From Clostridiaceae bacterium (lineage in GTDB: Bacteria; Bacillota; Clostridia; Oscillospirales; Acutalibacteraceae), in assembly GCA_016292455.1 (NCBI GenBank), contig JAEDIL010000051.1, positions 1-12,655 of the forward strand: 12,655 bases of DNA, read 5' to 3'. Made by a program: the position numbers and the translations under genes. The notes under the pieces were generated by a model that was not told the DNA's origin, did no database searches, and saw nothing but the letters and a program-made list of their open reading frames with translations. Below are positions 1 to 6,136 of this stretch, one piece after another. Numbering within the stretch: the stretch's first letter is position 1; each line of letters starts with the position of its first letter.

Positions 1-4
1 CGAA

Positions 5-36
5 AAATCTGACGGCGTAATCTGTACATCAGATTT
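5..36 (-). terminator. Possible terminator of the TspO gene
   Basis: An 8-bp inverted repeat (AAATCTGA / TCAGATTT, 16-nt loop) lies about 75 nt past the TspO stop. Read on the minus strand it ends in TCAGATTTTTCG, a short U tract. The arms are AT-rich, so the stem is weak. A competing 6-bp hairpin (AATCTG/CAGATT, 19-35) uses part of the same bases. No gene is visible between position 1 and the TspO stop. Confidence 0.4.
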
Positions 37-108
37 AATCAGAGCTTCCCTAGTTTTGCGCTTCGGTCTGCGATGTATGCGATAGTTCCCTGCTTTGCAG
101 CGTTGCTT

Positions 109-588
109 TCATCCGCGGTTGAGGACATAGATTCCGGCGTTGAGGTAACCTGCAAATGTGACCCACAGCAGATACGGAATGAGAAGATAGCCGGCAGTCT
201 TGTCTGTCCGATAAAAGTTGACTGTCATTGCAAAAATTATCAGCCACAGCAGAACGAGCCACACGAACGAAAACAAAAACGCACGGCAGTTGAAAAAGAA
301 TATGCTCCACATAAAATTGAAAAACAGGTTGAGCACATATATCAGAACGGCATTGCGCTTCATTCGCGGAGAATACTTTCTTTCAAGCAGAACTCTTGTG
401 AAGCTCACCGACATGAGGACATAAAGAATGGTCCATACCACCGGAAAAAGCCACGAGGGCGGCGAAAGCGGAGGCAGTATTACCGTTTCATAAATATCCA
501 TGTTGTCTTTTGTCAAAAAAGCCGAAAGACCGCCTACGGCGAGAGTTGCCGTCGCAGAGATCAGATAGGGTTTAAGTTTCTGCCACAT
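109..588 (-). CDS. tspO: TspO/MBR (tryptophan-rich sensory) membrane protein
   Basis: This is a TspO/translocator protein (PBR/MBR) family member of 159 aa, the usual length. The hallmark PPxWxFPxxWxxLYxxM lies at residues 43-59. NFMWSIFFF is near 91-99, and the late signature P-Y-L-L-W-V-T-F-A-x-x-L-N is near 138-150. Five hydrophobic segments fit the five-helix fold, so it should sit in the cytoplasmic membrane. Family members bind porphyrins and are linked to tetrapyrrole or stress signalling; the ligand here is not deducible. The open frame runs upstream to 1014, but that part overlaps dut and has no TspO character. Two close ATGs exist, at 594 and 588. A GGAG ends one base before the first but sits 7 nt before the second, so I prefer 588 (MWQKL). 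The gene diverges from dut. Confidence 0.93.
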   Translation of the reverse strand: MWQKLKPYLISATATLAVGGLSAFLTKDNMDIYETVILPPLSPPSWLFPVVWTILYVLMSVSFTRVLLERKYSPRMKRNAVLIYVLNLFFNFMWSIFFFNCRAFLFSFVWLVLLWLIIFAMTVNFYRTDKTAGYLLIPYLLWVTFAGYLNAGIYVLNRG

Positions 589-615
589 AGTCATGCTCCG
601 TTTCTCTTGATTACT

Positions 616-645
616 ATTATGATATGCAGCCCGAGAGTCTGTCAT
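616..645 (-). promoter_or_regulatory. Candidate promoter for tspO
   Basis: On the minus strand an ATGACA -35 box (640-645) is followed by an 18-nt spacer and a CATAAT -10 box (616-621), about 28 nt before the tspO start. Both hexamers are one mismatch from consensus. Assigned by eye. Confidence 0.4.
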
Positions 646-655
646 TCTTTTTCGG

Positions 656-684
656 TTGACTAAACGGAGCGGATATGATAAATT
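656..684 (+). promoter_or_regulatory. Candidate promoter for dut
   Basis: TTGACT (656-661), a 17-nt spacer and TAAATT (679-684) lie about 33 nt upstream of the dut start. The -35 box is good and the -10 box is weaker. It sits back to back with the tspO promoter in the 129-nt divergent intergenic region. Confidence 0.45.
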
Positions 685-717
685 TATCGCATAAATTGAT
701 TTCCGGAGGGATTCTGC

Positions 718-1158
718 ATGACATACAATGTAAAAATCAAAAAGCTTCTGCCCGGCGCCGTTACTCCGTCCTATGGTTCGGCTTTTGCCGCGGGAGCAGA
801 CCTTTACGCCTGCCTTGAAAACGAAATTGAAATTGCGCCGGGAGAAACTGAATTCATACACACCGGAATTTCGGCGGAAATCCCCGCGGGCTTTGCCGGT
901 CTTGTTTTTGCCCGCAGCGGACTTGCCTGCAAAAAGGACCTTGCGCCGGCGAACAAGGTTGGCGTAATTGACAGCGACTATCGCGGAGAAATAATGGTTG
1001 CAATTCACAACCACGGAAAGCAGGCGCGCACAATCGCAAACGGAGAAAGAATAGCTCAGCTGCTCATCATGCCGTATGTTACGGCAAACTTCATTGAAAG
1101 CGAAGCTCTTTCGGAAACAAAACGGGGCGAGGGCGGCTTTGGCTCAACGGGGGCGTAA
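718..1158 (+). CDS. dut: Deoxyuridine 5'-triphosphate nucleotidohydrolase (dUTPase)
   Basis: This gene encodes a trimeric-type dUTPase, hydrolysing dUTP to dUMP and pyrophosphate. The enzyme keeps uracil out of DNA and feeds thymidylate synthesis. The 146-aa length is typical. All five family motifs are visible in order: AGADLYA (25-31), RSGLA (66-70), GVIDSDYRGEI (82-92, with D85 as the expected catalytic Asp and Y88 contacting the base), ERIAQLLI (110-117), and the flexible P-loop-like RGEGGFGSTG (136-145) that closes over the nucleotide. The start is supported by a GGAGG about 8 nt upstream. The gene appears monocistronic: divergent from tspO, with its own terminator 64 nt past the stop. 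Nothing in the sequence suggests phage origin, although such enzymes are also common in phages. Confidence 0.97.
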   Translation: MTYNVKIKKLLPGAVTPSYGSAFAAGADLYACLENEIEIAPGETEFIHTGISAEIPAGFAGLVFARSGLACKKDLAPANKVGVIDSDYRGEIMVAIHNHGKQARTIANGERIAQLLIMPYVTANFIESEALSETKRGEGGFGSTGA

Positions 1159-1221
1159 AACACGCTTTCAAATCGGCCAAAAGAGACTGCGGCGACCGAC
1201 ACAGAACGGAAAGCAAAGAAA

Positions 1222-1285
1222 AAAGCTATAATCACGAATCCGGAGAGGAATGCTCTTTGCGGGACGGATTATAGCTTTGTTTTTA
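1222..1285. terminator. Bidirectional terminator between dut and the RluA-family gene
   Basis: A perfect 12-bp inverted repeat, AAAGCTATAATC (1222-1233) and GATTATAGCTTT (1267-1278), is followed by GTTTTTAT on the plus strand. On the minus strand the stem is followed by TTCTTTGC, preceded by the Ts of the stem. The 33-nt loop contains its own short AGAG/CTCT hairpin. It lies between convergent genes and can serve both. The stretch from 1159 to 1383 holds no gene that I can support. Confidence 0.8.
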
Positions 1286-1383
1286 TGTATTCAAAAATAT
1301 GTTTGTTTTTACCCGTTTGTGCCTTTATACGGTTTAGGGCGAATAAACTGTTCTCTGCGTCCGAATTCGTCAGAACCTTTGTT

Positions 1384-2271
1384 TCAGCTTTTGTTTTCTA
1401 TGCTTTTCAGTTTTTCGGCAAACACACTCATGTCCTCCGGCATTTCTGCCCGGCAGACGATTCTTTCGCCGGTTATGGGCTGAATGAATGTAACCTCGCC
1501 GCAATGCAGCGCCTGGTGCGCGATGTCCTCACGCTCTTCGCCATACATTCTGTCACCCAGGAGCGGTGCGCCGAGAAAAGCAAAATGAACCCTTATCTGA
1601 TGCGTTCTGCCGGTTTCAAGGCGGATTTTCAAAAGCGTCAGCTTTTCGTCAGCTGCGAGTGCTTCCCAATGGGTCACTGCCCGGTCGCCGCGGTCATCGG
1701 CTGTGCGCAGTGTTTTCATCGGGTCGGGACGGAAAATCGGCTTGTCAATTGTTCCGCTCCCTTCAAAGTGACCGGTTGCAAGGGCGTAATAGGTTTTTTC
1801 AATGTTTCCGGAAAGTCTTGCCGCCGCGTGACTGTTGAGCGCGCAGACAACCAGACCTGAGGTGCCCTTGTCAAGCCTGCCCACAGCGCGGAAAGAACAG
1901 CTCATGCCTTTCTTTGAAAGATAGCCGCAAACGCAGTTGGCGAGCGTGTCACCCTGATGATTGTGAGATTCGTGAATCGGCATGAACGGCGGTTTGTTGA
2001 CAACAAGAATGTCGCTGTCCTCATAAATGACCTCAGGCATCGTCTCTCCGGGTTCGGCGGTTTTTTCGTCGTCGGGCATATTGAGCGTAACGACGTCGCC
2101 GGTTTTCAGAATATCCAGCGTTTTTGCGTGCGAACCGTTTATCATCAGTCCGTTTTCGGTGCGTTTCAGCGAACGGATAAGCTTTGTTGAAAGATGAACA
2201 CTGCCTTTGAGAAATGAATAAAGCTTTTTGCCCTCGGATTCATTGCCGACAACATATTCGAGCGTTCTCAT
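1384..2271 (-). CDS. RluA-family RNA pseudouridine synthase
   Basis: This protein isomerises uridine to pseudouridine in rRNA or tRNA. It has 295 aa, usual for RluA/RluC/RluD enzymes. The N-terminal 65 residues resemble an S4-like RNA-binding region. The catalytic domain begins near VIYEDSDILVVNKPP (81-95). The signature GRLDKGTSGL (131-140) contains the expected catalytic Asp, D134, and RTHQIRVHFAFLGAPLLGD near 221-239 is the second strong family block. The target uridine cannot be told from sequence, so I give no symbol. The ATG shares its A with the TGA stop of the upstream pncB (TGATG), so translation is probably coupled. A weak GTCAGG lies about 8 nt upstream. Co-expression with NAD salvage has no obvious functional logic. 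Confidence 0.93.
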   Translation of the reverse strand: MRTLEYVVGNESEGKKLYSFLKGSVHLSTKLIRSLKRTENGLMINGSHAKTLDILKTGDVVTLNMPDDEKTAEPGETMPEVIYEDSDILVVNKPPFMPIHESHNHQGDTLANCVCGYLSKKGMSCSFRAVGRLDKGTSGLVVCALNSHAAARLSGNIEKTYYALATGHFEGSGTIDKPIFRPDPMKTLRTADDRGDRAVTHWEALAADEKLTLLKIRLETGRTHQIRVHFAFLGAPLLGDRMYGEEREDIAHQALHCGEVTFIQPITGERIVCRAEMPEDMSVFAEKLKSIENKS

Positions 2272-3728
2272 CAGCTTTGCCTGACCGAGTATTCGTCAAG
2301 CATTCTCTTTTTTTCGTTCCAGAGCTTTTCGGAAAGGTCAACATAATATTTGTGCGGATTCTCAAAACGCTTGACCTCGTCCCAGAGGGTATCTACCTGT
2401 TCCTTGCAGTATTCTCTGATGTCCTTGATGTCCGGGCTGTTATAGACGCGTTTTCCGCTTTCAAAAACCCTGACGAGAAGCTCTTTTGCGGTGAAGTTTT
2501 CAAGCGTTTTACGCTTCCATGTGTAGACCGGGTCAAAAATTTCATACGGCTTTGAGGAATCAATTGTTTCGTCAAAAAGGGTAACAACATCGGCAAGAGC
2601 TTTGCCGCTTTCATTGTCATAGAGCCTGAAAAGTTTTTTTGCGCAGGGGGTGGTGATTTTTACAACGTTTTCGCTCAGCTTGATTCTCGGCCGGGGTACT
2701 CCGTTTTCTTCAACGGCAACAATTTTGTAAACGCCGCCGAAAACCGGCGCCGATGCCGCTGTGATGAGTCTTTCACCGACGCCGAACGAGTCAAGCTGTG
2801 CGCCCTGAATGAGCATGTCGCGGATAATGTTTTCGTCAAGCGAGTTGCTTGCAACAATTTTGCAATCCGGGAAGCCGGCTTCGTCAAGCATCTTACGCGC
2901 TTTTTTTGAAAGATAGGTTATGTCGCCGCTGTCAATGCGGACTCCCTGCGGTCTGAATCCGCGCGGAAGAACTTCACGGCGGAAAGCCTCAATGGCGTTG
3001 GGAATTCCGGATTTGAGAACATTGTATGTGTCAACAAGGAGAGTGCACTGGCTCGGGTACTGACGCGCATAGGCGCAGAAGGCTTCAAGCTCGCTGTCAA
3101 AAAGCTGAACCCAGCTGTGCGCCATTGTGCCGACGGCGGGAACGCCGTAATCGCGTTCGTCAATAGTGCAGGCTGTTGCGTCGCAGCCGCCGATGTATGC
3201 GGCTCTTGCGCCGTAGATTGCACCGTCATAGCCTTGTGCGCGGCGTGAACCGAATTCCATTATTGTGCGGTCGCCGGCGGCTCTTTTCAGTCGGTTCGCC
3301 TTTGTTGCAATGAGAGACTGGTGGTTGATGGTAAGTAATATCATTGTTTCAACGAGCTGAGCCTCAATAACGGGACCGCGAACTGTTACGATGGGTTCAC
3401 CGGGGAAAATTACGGTTCCCTCCGGAATTGCCCAGACGTCGCAGCTGAATTTGAAATTAAGAAGATATTCAAGAAAATCTTCATTGAAACCCTTTTTGCG
3501 CAGCATTTCAATGTCTTTCTGAGTGAAAGAAAGGTTTTCAAGGTAGTCTATCAGTTGACGAAGTCCTGCCATGATTGCAAAGCCGCCGTCATCGGGAACC
3601 TGACGGAAAAACATGTCAAACCATGTAATCTTATCTTTCATTCCGCAGCAAAAATAGCCGTTTGCCATTGAAAGCTCATAAAAATCGGTCAGCATTGTGA
3701 GATTGCGTTCCCTTAGTGTGTTGCCCAT
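2271..3728 (-). CDS. pncB: Nicotinate phosphoribosyltransferase
   Basis: This enzyme joins nicotinate to PRPP, with ATP hydrolysis, to give nicotinate mononucleotide: the entry step of Preiss-Handler NAD salvage in the cytoplasm. The 485 aa match the longer Gram-positive form. Visible family blocks are TDFYELSMANGYF (14-26), FGSRRAQGYDGAIYGARAA (159-177), GTMAHSW (200-206) with H204 as the expected phosphorylated histidine, LVDTYNVLKSG (231-241), GVRIDSGD (262-269) for PRPP binding, SNSLDE (294-299) and FGVGER (315-320). The start has a GGGGG about 7 nt upstream and agrees with the conserved N-terminus. It is the first gene of a leftward pair with the RluA-family synthase and shares one base with it. 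A TATAAT box lies about 30 nt upstream of the start. Confidence 0.96.
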   Translation of the reverse strand: MGNTLRERNLTMLTDFYELSMANGYFCCGMKDKITWFDMFFRQVPDDGGFAIMAGLRQLIDYLENLSFTQKDIEMLRKKGFNEDFLEYLLNFKFSCDVWAIPEGTVIFPGEPIVTVRGPVIEAQLVETMILLTINHQSLIATKANRLKRAAGDRTIMEFGSRRAQGYDGAIYGARAAYIGGCDATACTIDERDYGVPAVGTMAHSWVQLFDSELEAFCAYARQYPSQCTLLVDTYNVLKSGIPNAIEAFRREVLPRGFRPQGVRIDSGDITYLSKKARKMLDEAGFPDCKIVASNSLDENIIRDMLIQGAQLDSFGVGERLITAASAPVFGGVYKIVAVEENGVPRPRIKLSENVVKITTPCAKKLFRLYDNESGKALADVVTLFDETIDSSKPYEIFDPVYTWKRKTLENFTAKELLVRVFESGKRVYNSPDIKDIREYCKEQVDTLWDEVKRFENPHKYYVDLSEKLWNEKKRMLDEYSVRQS

Positions 3729-3757
3729 TAAAAAGCCCCCATTCAGTAATTTCGTCC

Positions 3758-3763
3758 ATTATA
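3758..3763 (-). promoter_or_regulatory. -10 box of the pncB operon
   Basis: A perfect TATAAT on the minus strand lies about 30 nt before the pncB start. The best-placed -35 candidate (TTTTAT, 17-nt spacer) is poor. The 13 bases around the box (3756-3768) are identical to those around the -10 box of the ligase operon at 12531-12543. Confidence 0.5.
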
Positions 3764-3890
3764 CTACAAGTTGCGGCCAAATAAAAGGCTTTTGACGCAA
3801 CTCGGAGGAGAAAAAACGCTTTCTTTTGTTCCGGCGGCAATGCTTGTCTGTCAGGCGGAAATTCGTCAAAAAAACCGATATTTTTACAGT

Positions 3891-3905
3891 ATTGTAATTG
3901 ACAAT
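3891..3905. promoter_or_regulatory. Palindromic operator candidate overlapping the XRE gene -35 box
   Basis: ATTGT-N5-ACAAT is a perfect 5+5 bp inverted repeat whose right half overlaps the TTGACA box (3898-3903) of the XRE promoter. The position suits repression. Autoregulation by the adjacent XRE protein is an inference. Confidence 0.4.
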
Positions 3906-3926
3906 ATGTAAATAGTGTGTTAGTAT
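3898..3926 (+). promoter_or_regulatory. Promoter of the XRE regulator gene
   Basis: A consensus TTGACA (3898-3903), an exact 17-nt spacer and TAGTAT (3921-3926) form a good sigma-A-type promoter. The expected transcription start is near 3932-3934, about 60 nt before the start codon and right at the foot of the leader hairpin. Confidence 0.6.
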
Positions 3927-3930
3927 ACAG

Positions 3931-3978
3931 AAGTGGCAATTATTACGGTATTGAATTTTTTGCCGCTTATTTTTTTTT
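3931..3978 (+). terminator. Terminator-like hairpin in the XRE gene leader (possible attenuator)
   Basis: AAGTGGCAA (3931-3939) pairs with TTGCCGCTT (3960-3968), giving 9 bp including one G-U, with a 20-nt loop. An A and nine Ts (3970-3978) follow. This is an intrinsic terminator signature, but there is no plus-strand gene upstream of it, since pncB runs the other way. It lies between the XRE promoter and the XRE start codon. The ribosome binding site AGGGG begins just after the T tract. Confidence 0.55.
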
Positions 3979-3994
3979 AGGGGTGTGATTTTAT

Positions 3995-4240
3995 ATGAGA
4001 ATCAGAAAGCAGCCGTTGGGCGACCGTAACATGGTCGGCGCAAAAATTGAAGCAAAGAGAAAAGAACTCGGCATGAAGCAGATTGACCTTCTCACTCAGC
4101 TTCAGATCAAGGGCGTTGAGCTCACTGCTTCCGGTCTTTCAAAGCTTGAAGGCCAGATCAGAAGCGTCAACGACTATGAGCTTGTTGCAATCGCTGATGT
4201 TCTCGGCGTTTCAATCAACTGGCTTGTCGGAAAAGAATAA
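3995..4240 (+). CDS. Small XRE/Cro-CI-type helix-turn-helix regulator
   Basis: This 81-aa protein is essentially one HTH domain. VGAKIEAKRKELGMKQIDL (14-32) is the first helix and the start of the HTH. LTASGLSKLEGQIRSVN near 43-59 covers the recognition helix. ELVAIADVLGVSINWLVG ends the domain in the way usual for XRE proteins. No sensor, dimerisation or membrane domain is present, so it is a stand-alone DNA-binding protein. The first ATG follows AGGGGTG at a rather long spacing. An ATG at 4031 would still keep the HTH but lacks a clear ribosome binding site. It has its own promoter and a terminator 30 nt past its stop, so it is monocistronic. Its targets are unknown; the neighbouring palindrome makes autoregulation possible. 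Confidence 0.85.
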   Translation: MRIRKQPLGDRNMVGAKIEAKRKELGMKQIDLLTQLQIKGVELTASGLSKLEGQIRSVNDYELVAIADVLGVSINWLVGKE

Positions 4241-4271
4241 TCCTGAATTATTCAGCTGAAATCAGAAAATT

Positions 4272-4300
4272 TGCGTCCGGTTTTCCGGGCGCATTTTTTT
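4272..4300 (+). terminator. Intrinsic terminator of the XRE gene
   Basis: TGCGTCCGG, a TTTT loop, CCGGGCGCA (9 bp, one G-U) and seven Ts form a classic Rho-independent terminator. It separates the XRE gene from the heat-shock promoter that starts 20 nt later. Confidence 0.92.
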
Positions 4301-4319
4301 AGTTTTTTTTGAAAAACGC

Positions 4320-4348
4320 TTGACTTTTATTAGCAATCGTTGTATATT
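4320..4348 (+). promoter_or_regulatory. Sigma-A promoter of the hrcA operon
   Basis: TTGACT (4320-4325), an exact 17-nt spacer and TATATT (4343-4348) form a near-consensus vegetative promoter. The predicted transcription start, near 4355, places CIRCE at the very start of the transcript. Confidence 0.85.
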
Positions 4349-4356
4349 TATGACAG

Positions 4357-4389
4357 TGTTTAGCACTCGAATATCAAGAGTGCTAAACA
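4357..4389. promoter_or_regulatory. CIRCE element (HrcA operator)
   Basis: TTAGCACTC-N9-GAGTGCTAA at 4360-4386 is an exact match to the CIRCE consensus. The inverted repeat extends three more bases on each side, giving 12-bp arms (TGTTTAGCACTC / GAGTGCTAAACA). HrcA, encoded just downstream, is the known CIRCE repressor, so the operon should be autorepressed and induced by heat when GroE is titrated. Confidence 0.98.
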
Positions 4390-4410
4390 ACAAGCAAAGG
4401 AGGCGAAGAT

Positions 4411-5469
4411 ATGGAGCTTGGAAAACGGAAAGAAATGATTCTTTCTGCAATTGTTGAGCATTATGTTCAGACCGGCGAACCGGTCGGTTCAAAGTTTCTG
4501 ATGAGTACGTTGCCCATCTCCGTTTCTTCTGCAACAATCCGGAATGAAATGAGCGAGCTTGCGGAACTCGGGCTGCTTGACCAGCCGCATACCTCCGCCG
4601 GAAGAATTCCTTCTCAGAAAGGGTATCGGTATTATATTGATAACCTGATGAGCAGGAGCGAGCTTTCCGAAGATGAGCGCGAGGAAATCAGAACTCAGCT
4701 TGAACGCTTCGCCGGCAGTCCGGAAAAGCTTCTGGGAAAGGCGAGCGAAATTCTTGCAAAGCTCACCGACTGCGCGTCAATAGCAACAACACCCACGGAC
4801 GAAGGCGCAATAGTCAGAAGAATTGAACTTGTGCCGGTCGGAACGCGCCTTGCGATGATGGTTCTCATCACTTCTTCGGGAATTATCAAGAACGGAATCT
4901 GCCGGACTGACACTCAGCTGACGCCTGAAATTGTTGAGAATTTCTATCAGATTGTTGAAAAGACGTTTATCGGACGGCCTGTCAGTGACATCGGAACGGT
5001 TATGATTCAGACTCTTGTTGCCTCGCTCGGTGTCGGTGCGCTTTCAATGAGTCCTCTGTTCACCTATCTTGCAGACCTTGCCTCAAAGGCGGTTCAGGCG
5101 GAAATTCACCTTGAAGGCGAGCAGAATCTTCTGCACCACAGGGAATTCAGCGACAGCGTTTTCGAAATGATGCAGTTCTTTGACGAGGGTGACAAGCTTG
5201 AACGTGCCGTTTCGGCAAACAAAGGTCCTCTTTCCGTAACAATCGGAAAGGAAAACATGTTCCGTCAGCTTGAAAACACCAGCATGATTATTTCGCGGTA
5301 TAACATCCGCGGACATGAAACCGGGGCAATCGGAATTATCGGTCCGACAAGGCTGAATTATGCGAGACTGATTCCCGGAATTGAATATTTGACCGAGCTT
5401 GTGAGCAAAATGCTCACGGATACTTTTGACGATGGCTCATCGGTCGTGAAGGAGGATGACAATGGCTAA
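4411..5469 (+). CDS. hrcA: Heat-inducible transcription repressor HrcA
   Basis: HrcA binds CIRCE and represses the dnaK (and usually groE) operons. Its activity depends on GroEL-assisted folding, which couples repression to protein-folding load. The 352-aa length is standard. The N-terminal winged helix spans about 1-75, with the characteristic SSATIRNEMSELAELGLL (39-56), HTSAGRIPS (60-68) and GYRYYID (71-77). The GAF-like and dimerisation regions follow. The C-terminal IIGPTRLNYARLIPGIEYL block is typical of the family. An AAAGGAGG lies 7 nt before the ATG. It is the first gene of hrcA-grpE-dnaK-dnaJ, with CIRCE 24 nt upstream, and its last bases overlap the start of grpE. Confidence 0.98.
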   Translation: MELGKRKEMILSAIVEHYVQTGEPVGSKFLMSTLPISVSSATIRNEMSELAELGLLDQPHTSAGRIPSQKGYRYYIDNLMSRSELSEDEREEIRTQLERFAGSPEKLLGKASEILAKLTDCASIATTPTDEGAIVRRIELVPVGTRLAMMVLITSSGIIKNGICRTDTQLTPEIVENFYQIVEKTFIGRPVSDIGTVMIQTLVASLGVGALSMSPLFTYLADLASKAVQAEIHLEGEQNLLHHREFSDSVFEMMQFFDEGDKLERAVSANKGPLSVTIGKENMFRQLENTSMIISRYNIRGHETGAIGIIGPTRLNYARLIPGIEYLTELVSKMLTDTFDDGSSVVKEDDNG

Positions 5470-6055
5470 GACCCAAAAAGACGAAGCCCCCGAAAAGGAA
5501 GCAAAGGAACAGACGGCGGAAGAAAAAACCGACAAAGCCGGACAGGATTCCGACGGAAAGGGCGGTTCCGCAGAAAAAAAGCAGAACGGAAAAAAGAGCG
5601 GTAAAAAGACCTCTGCCAGGGAAGAAGAGCTTGAAAAAGAGCTTGCCGCCGCAAAAGAGGCTCATATCCGCACCCTTGCCGAATACGATAATTACAGAAA
5701 GCGTTCCGTCCGCGAAAAGGAAGCCGCCTACGGCGATTCCAAAGCGGACTGCCTGAAAGAGCTTCTCGGTGTTCTGGATAACTTTGAACGTGCAATCTCA
5801 ACGGGCGAAACGGACATTGAAAGCTATAAAAAGGGCGTTGAAATGATATATACGTCCCTTTGCGAAACACTGAAAAAGCTCGGCGTTGAAGCCTTCGGCG
5901 AAAGGGGCGAAAGCTTTGACCCGAACATACACAACGGCGTTATGCACGTTGAAGACGAGGAGCTCGGCGAAAATGTGATTGCACAGGTTTTTTCAAAGGG
6001 CTATCGCCTTGGAAGCAGAATATTGCGGCCGGCAATGGTTCAGGTTGCAAACTGA
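5462..6055 (+). CDS. grpE: Nucleotide exchange factor GrpE
   Basis: GrpE is the dimeric co-chaperone that releases ADP from DnaK and often acts as a thermosensor. The first 60 residues are highly charged, Lys/Glu-rich and probably disordered. A long coiled coil follows (from EEELEKELAAAKEAH), with the conserved YDNYRKR and LLGVLDNFERA. The C-terminal beta domain carries FDPNIHNGVMHVE and GYRLGSRILRPAMVQV, the DnaK-contacting face. Two in-frame ATGs lie 6 nt apart. AAGGAGG abuts the first (5456) but sits 6 nt before the second (5462), so I start at MAKTQ, giving 197 aa. This overlaps the end of hrcA by 8 bp and suggests translational coupling. Confidence 0.96.
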   Translation: MAKTQKDEAPEKEAKEQTAEEKTDKAGQDSDGKGGSAEKKQNGKKSGKKTSAREEELEKELAAAKEAHIRTLAEYDNYRKRSVREKEAAYGDSKADCLKELLGVLDNFERAISTGETDIESYKKGVEMIYTSLCETLKKLGVEAFGERGESFDPNIHNGVMHVEDEELGENVIAQVFSKGYRLGSRILRPAMVQVAN

Positions 6056-6136
6056 CAATGGGAGCGAGGGGAAACCCGGAGATCCTTAATTATAGATAAA
6101 TCAATAAATGTATTGAATGTATTGGAGGAATAAATT

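Noticed and set aside
595..1014. N-terminal extension of the TspO reading frame by about 140 residues
   Set aside because: It runs antisense through dut and the tspO promoter region, shows no family resemblance, and the in-frame ATG at 588 has a well-spaced ribosome binding site and the normal TspO N-terminus.
1285..1860. Plus-strand ORF of 191 aa opposite the RluA-family gene
   Set aside because: It is antisense to a well-conserved enzyme gene, begins inside the terminator T tract, and its composition is what the reverse of a conserved gene gives.
3676..3939. Minus-strand ORF of 87 aa across the pncB start and the XRE promoter region
   Set aside because: It overlaps the 5' end of pncB in another frame, spans two promoters and has no recognisable domain.
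6056..6136. A separate dnaK promoter or second CIRCE between grpE and dnaK
   Set aside because: The AT-rich spacer has TATA-like strings but no well-spaced -35/-10 pair and no TTAGCACTC repeat.
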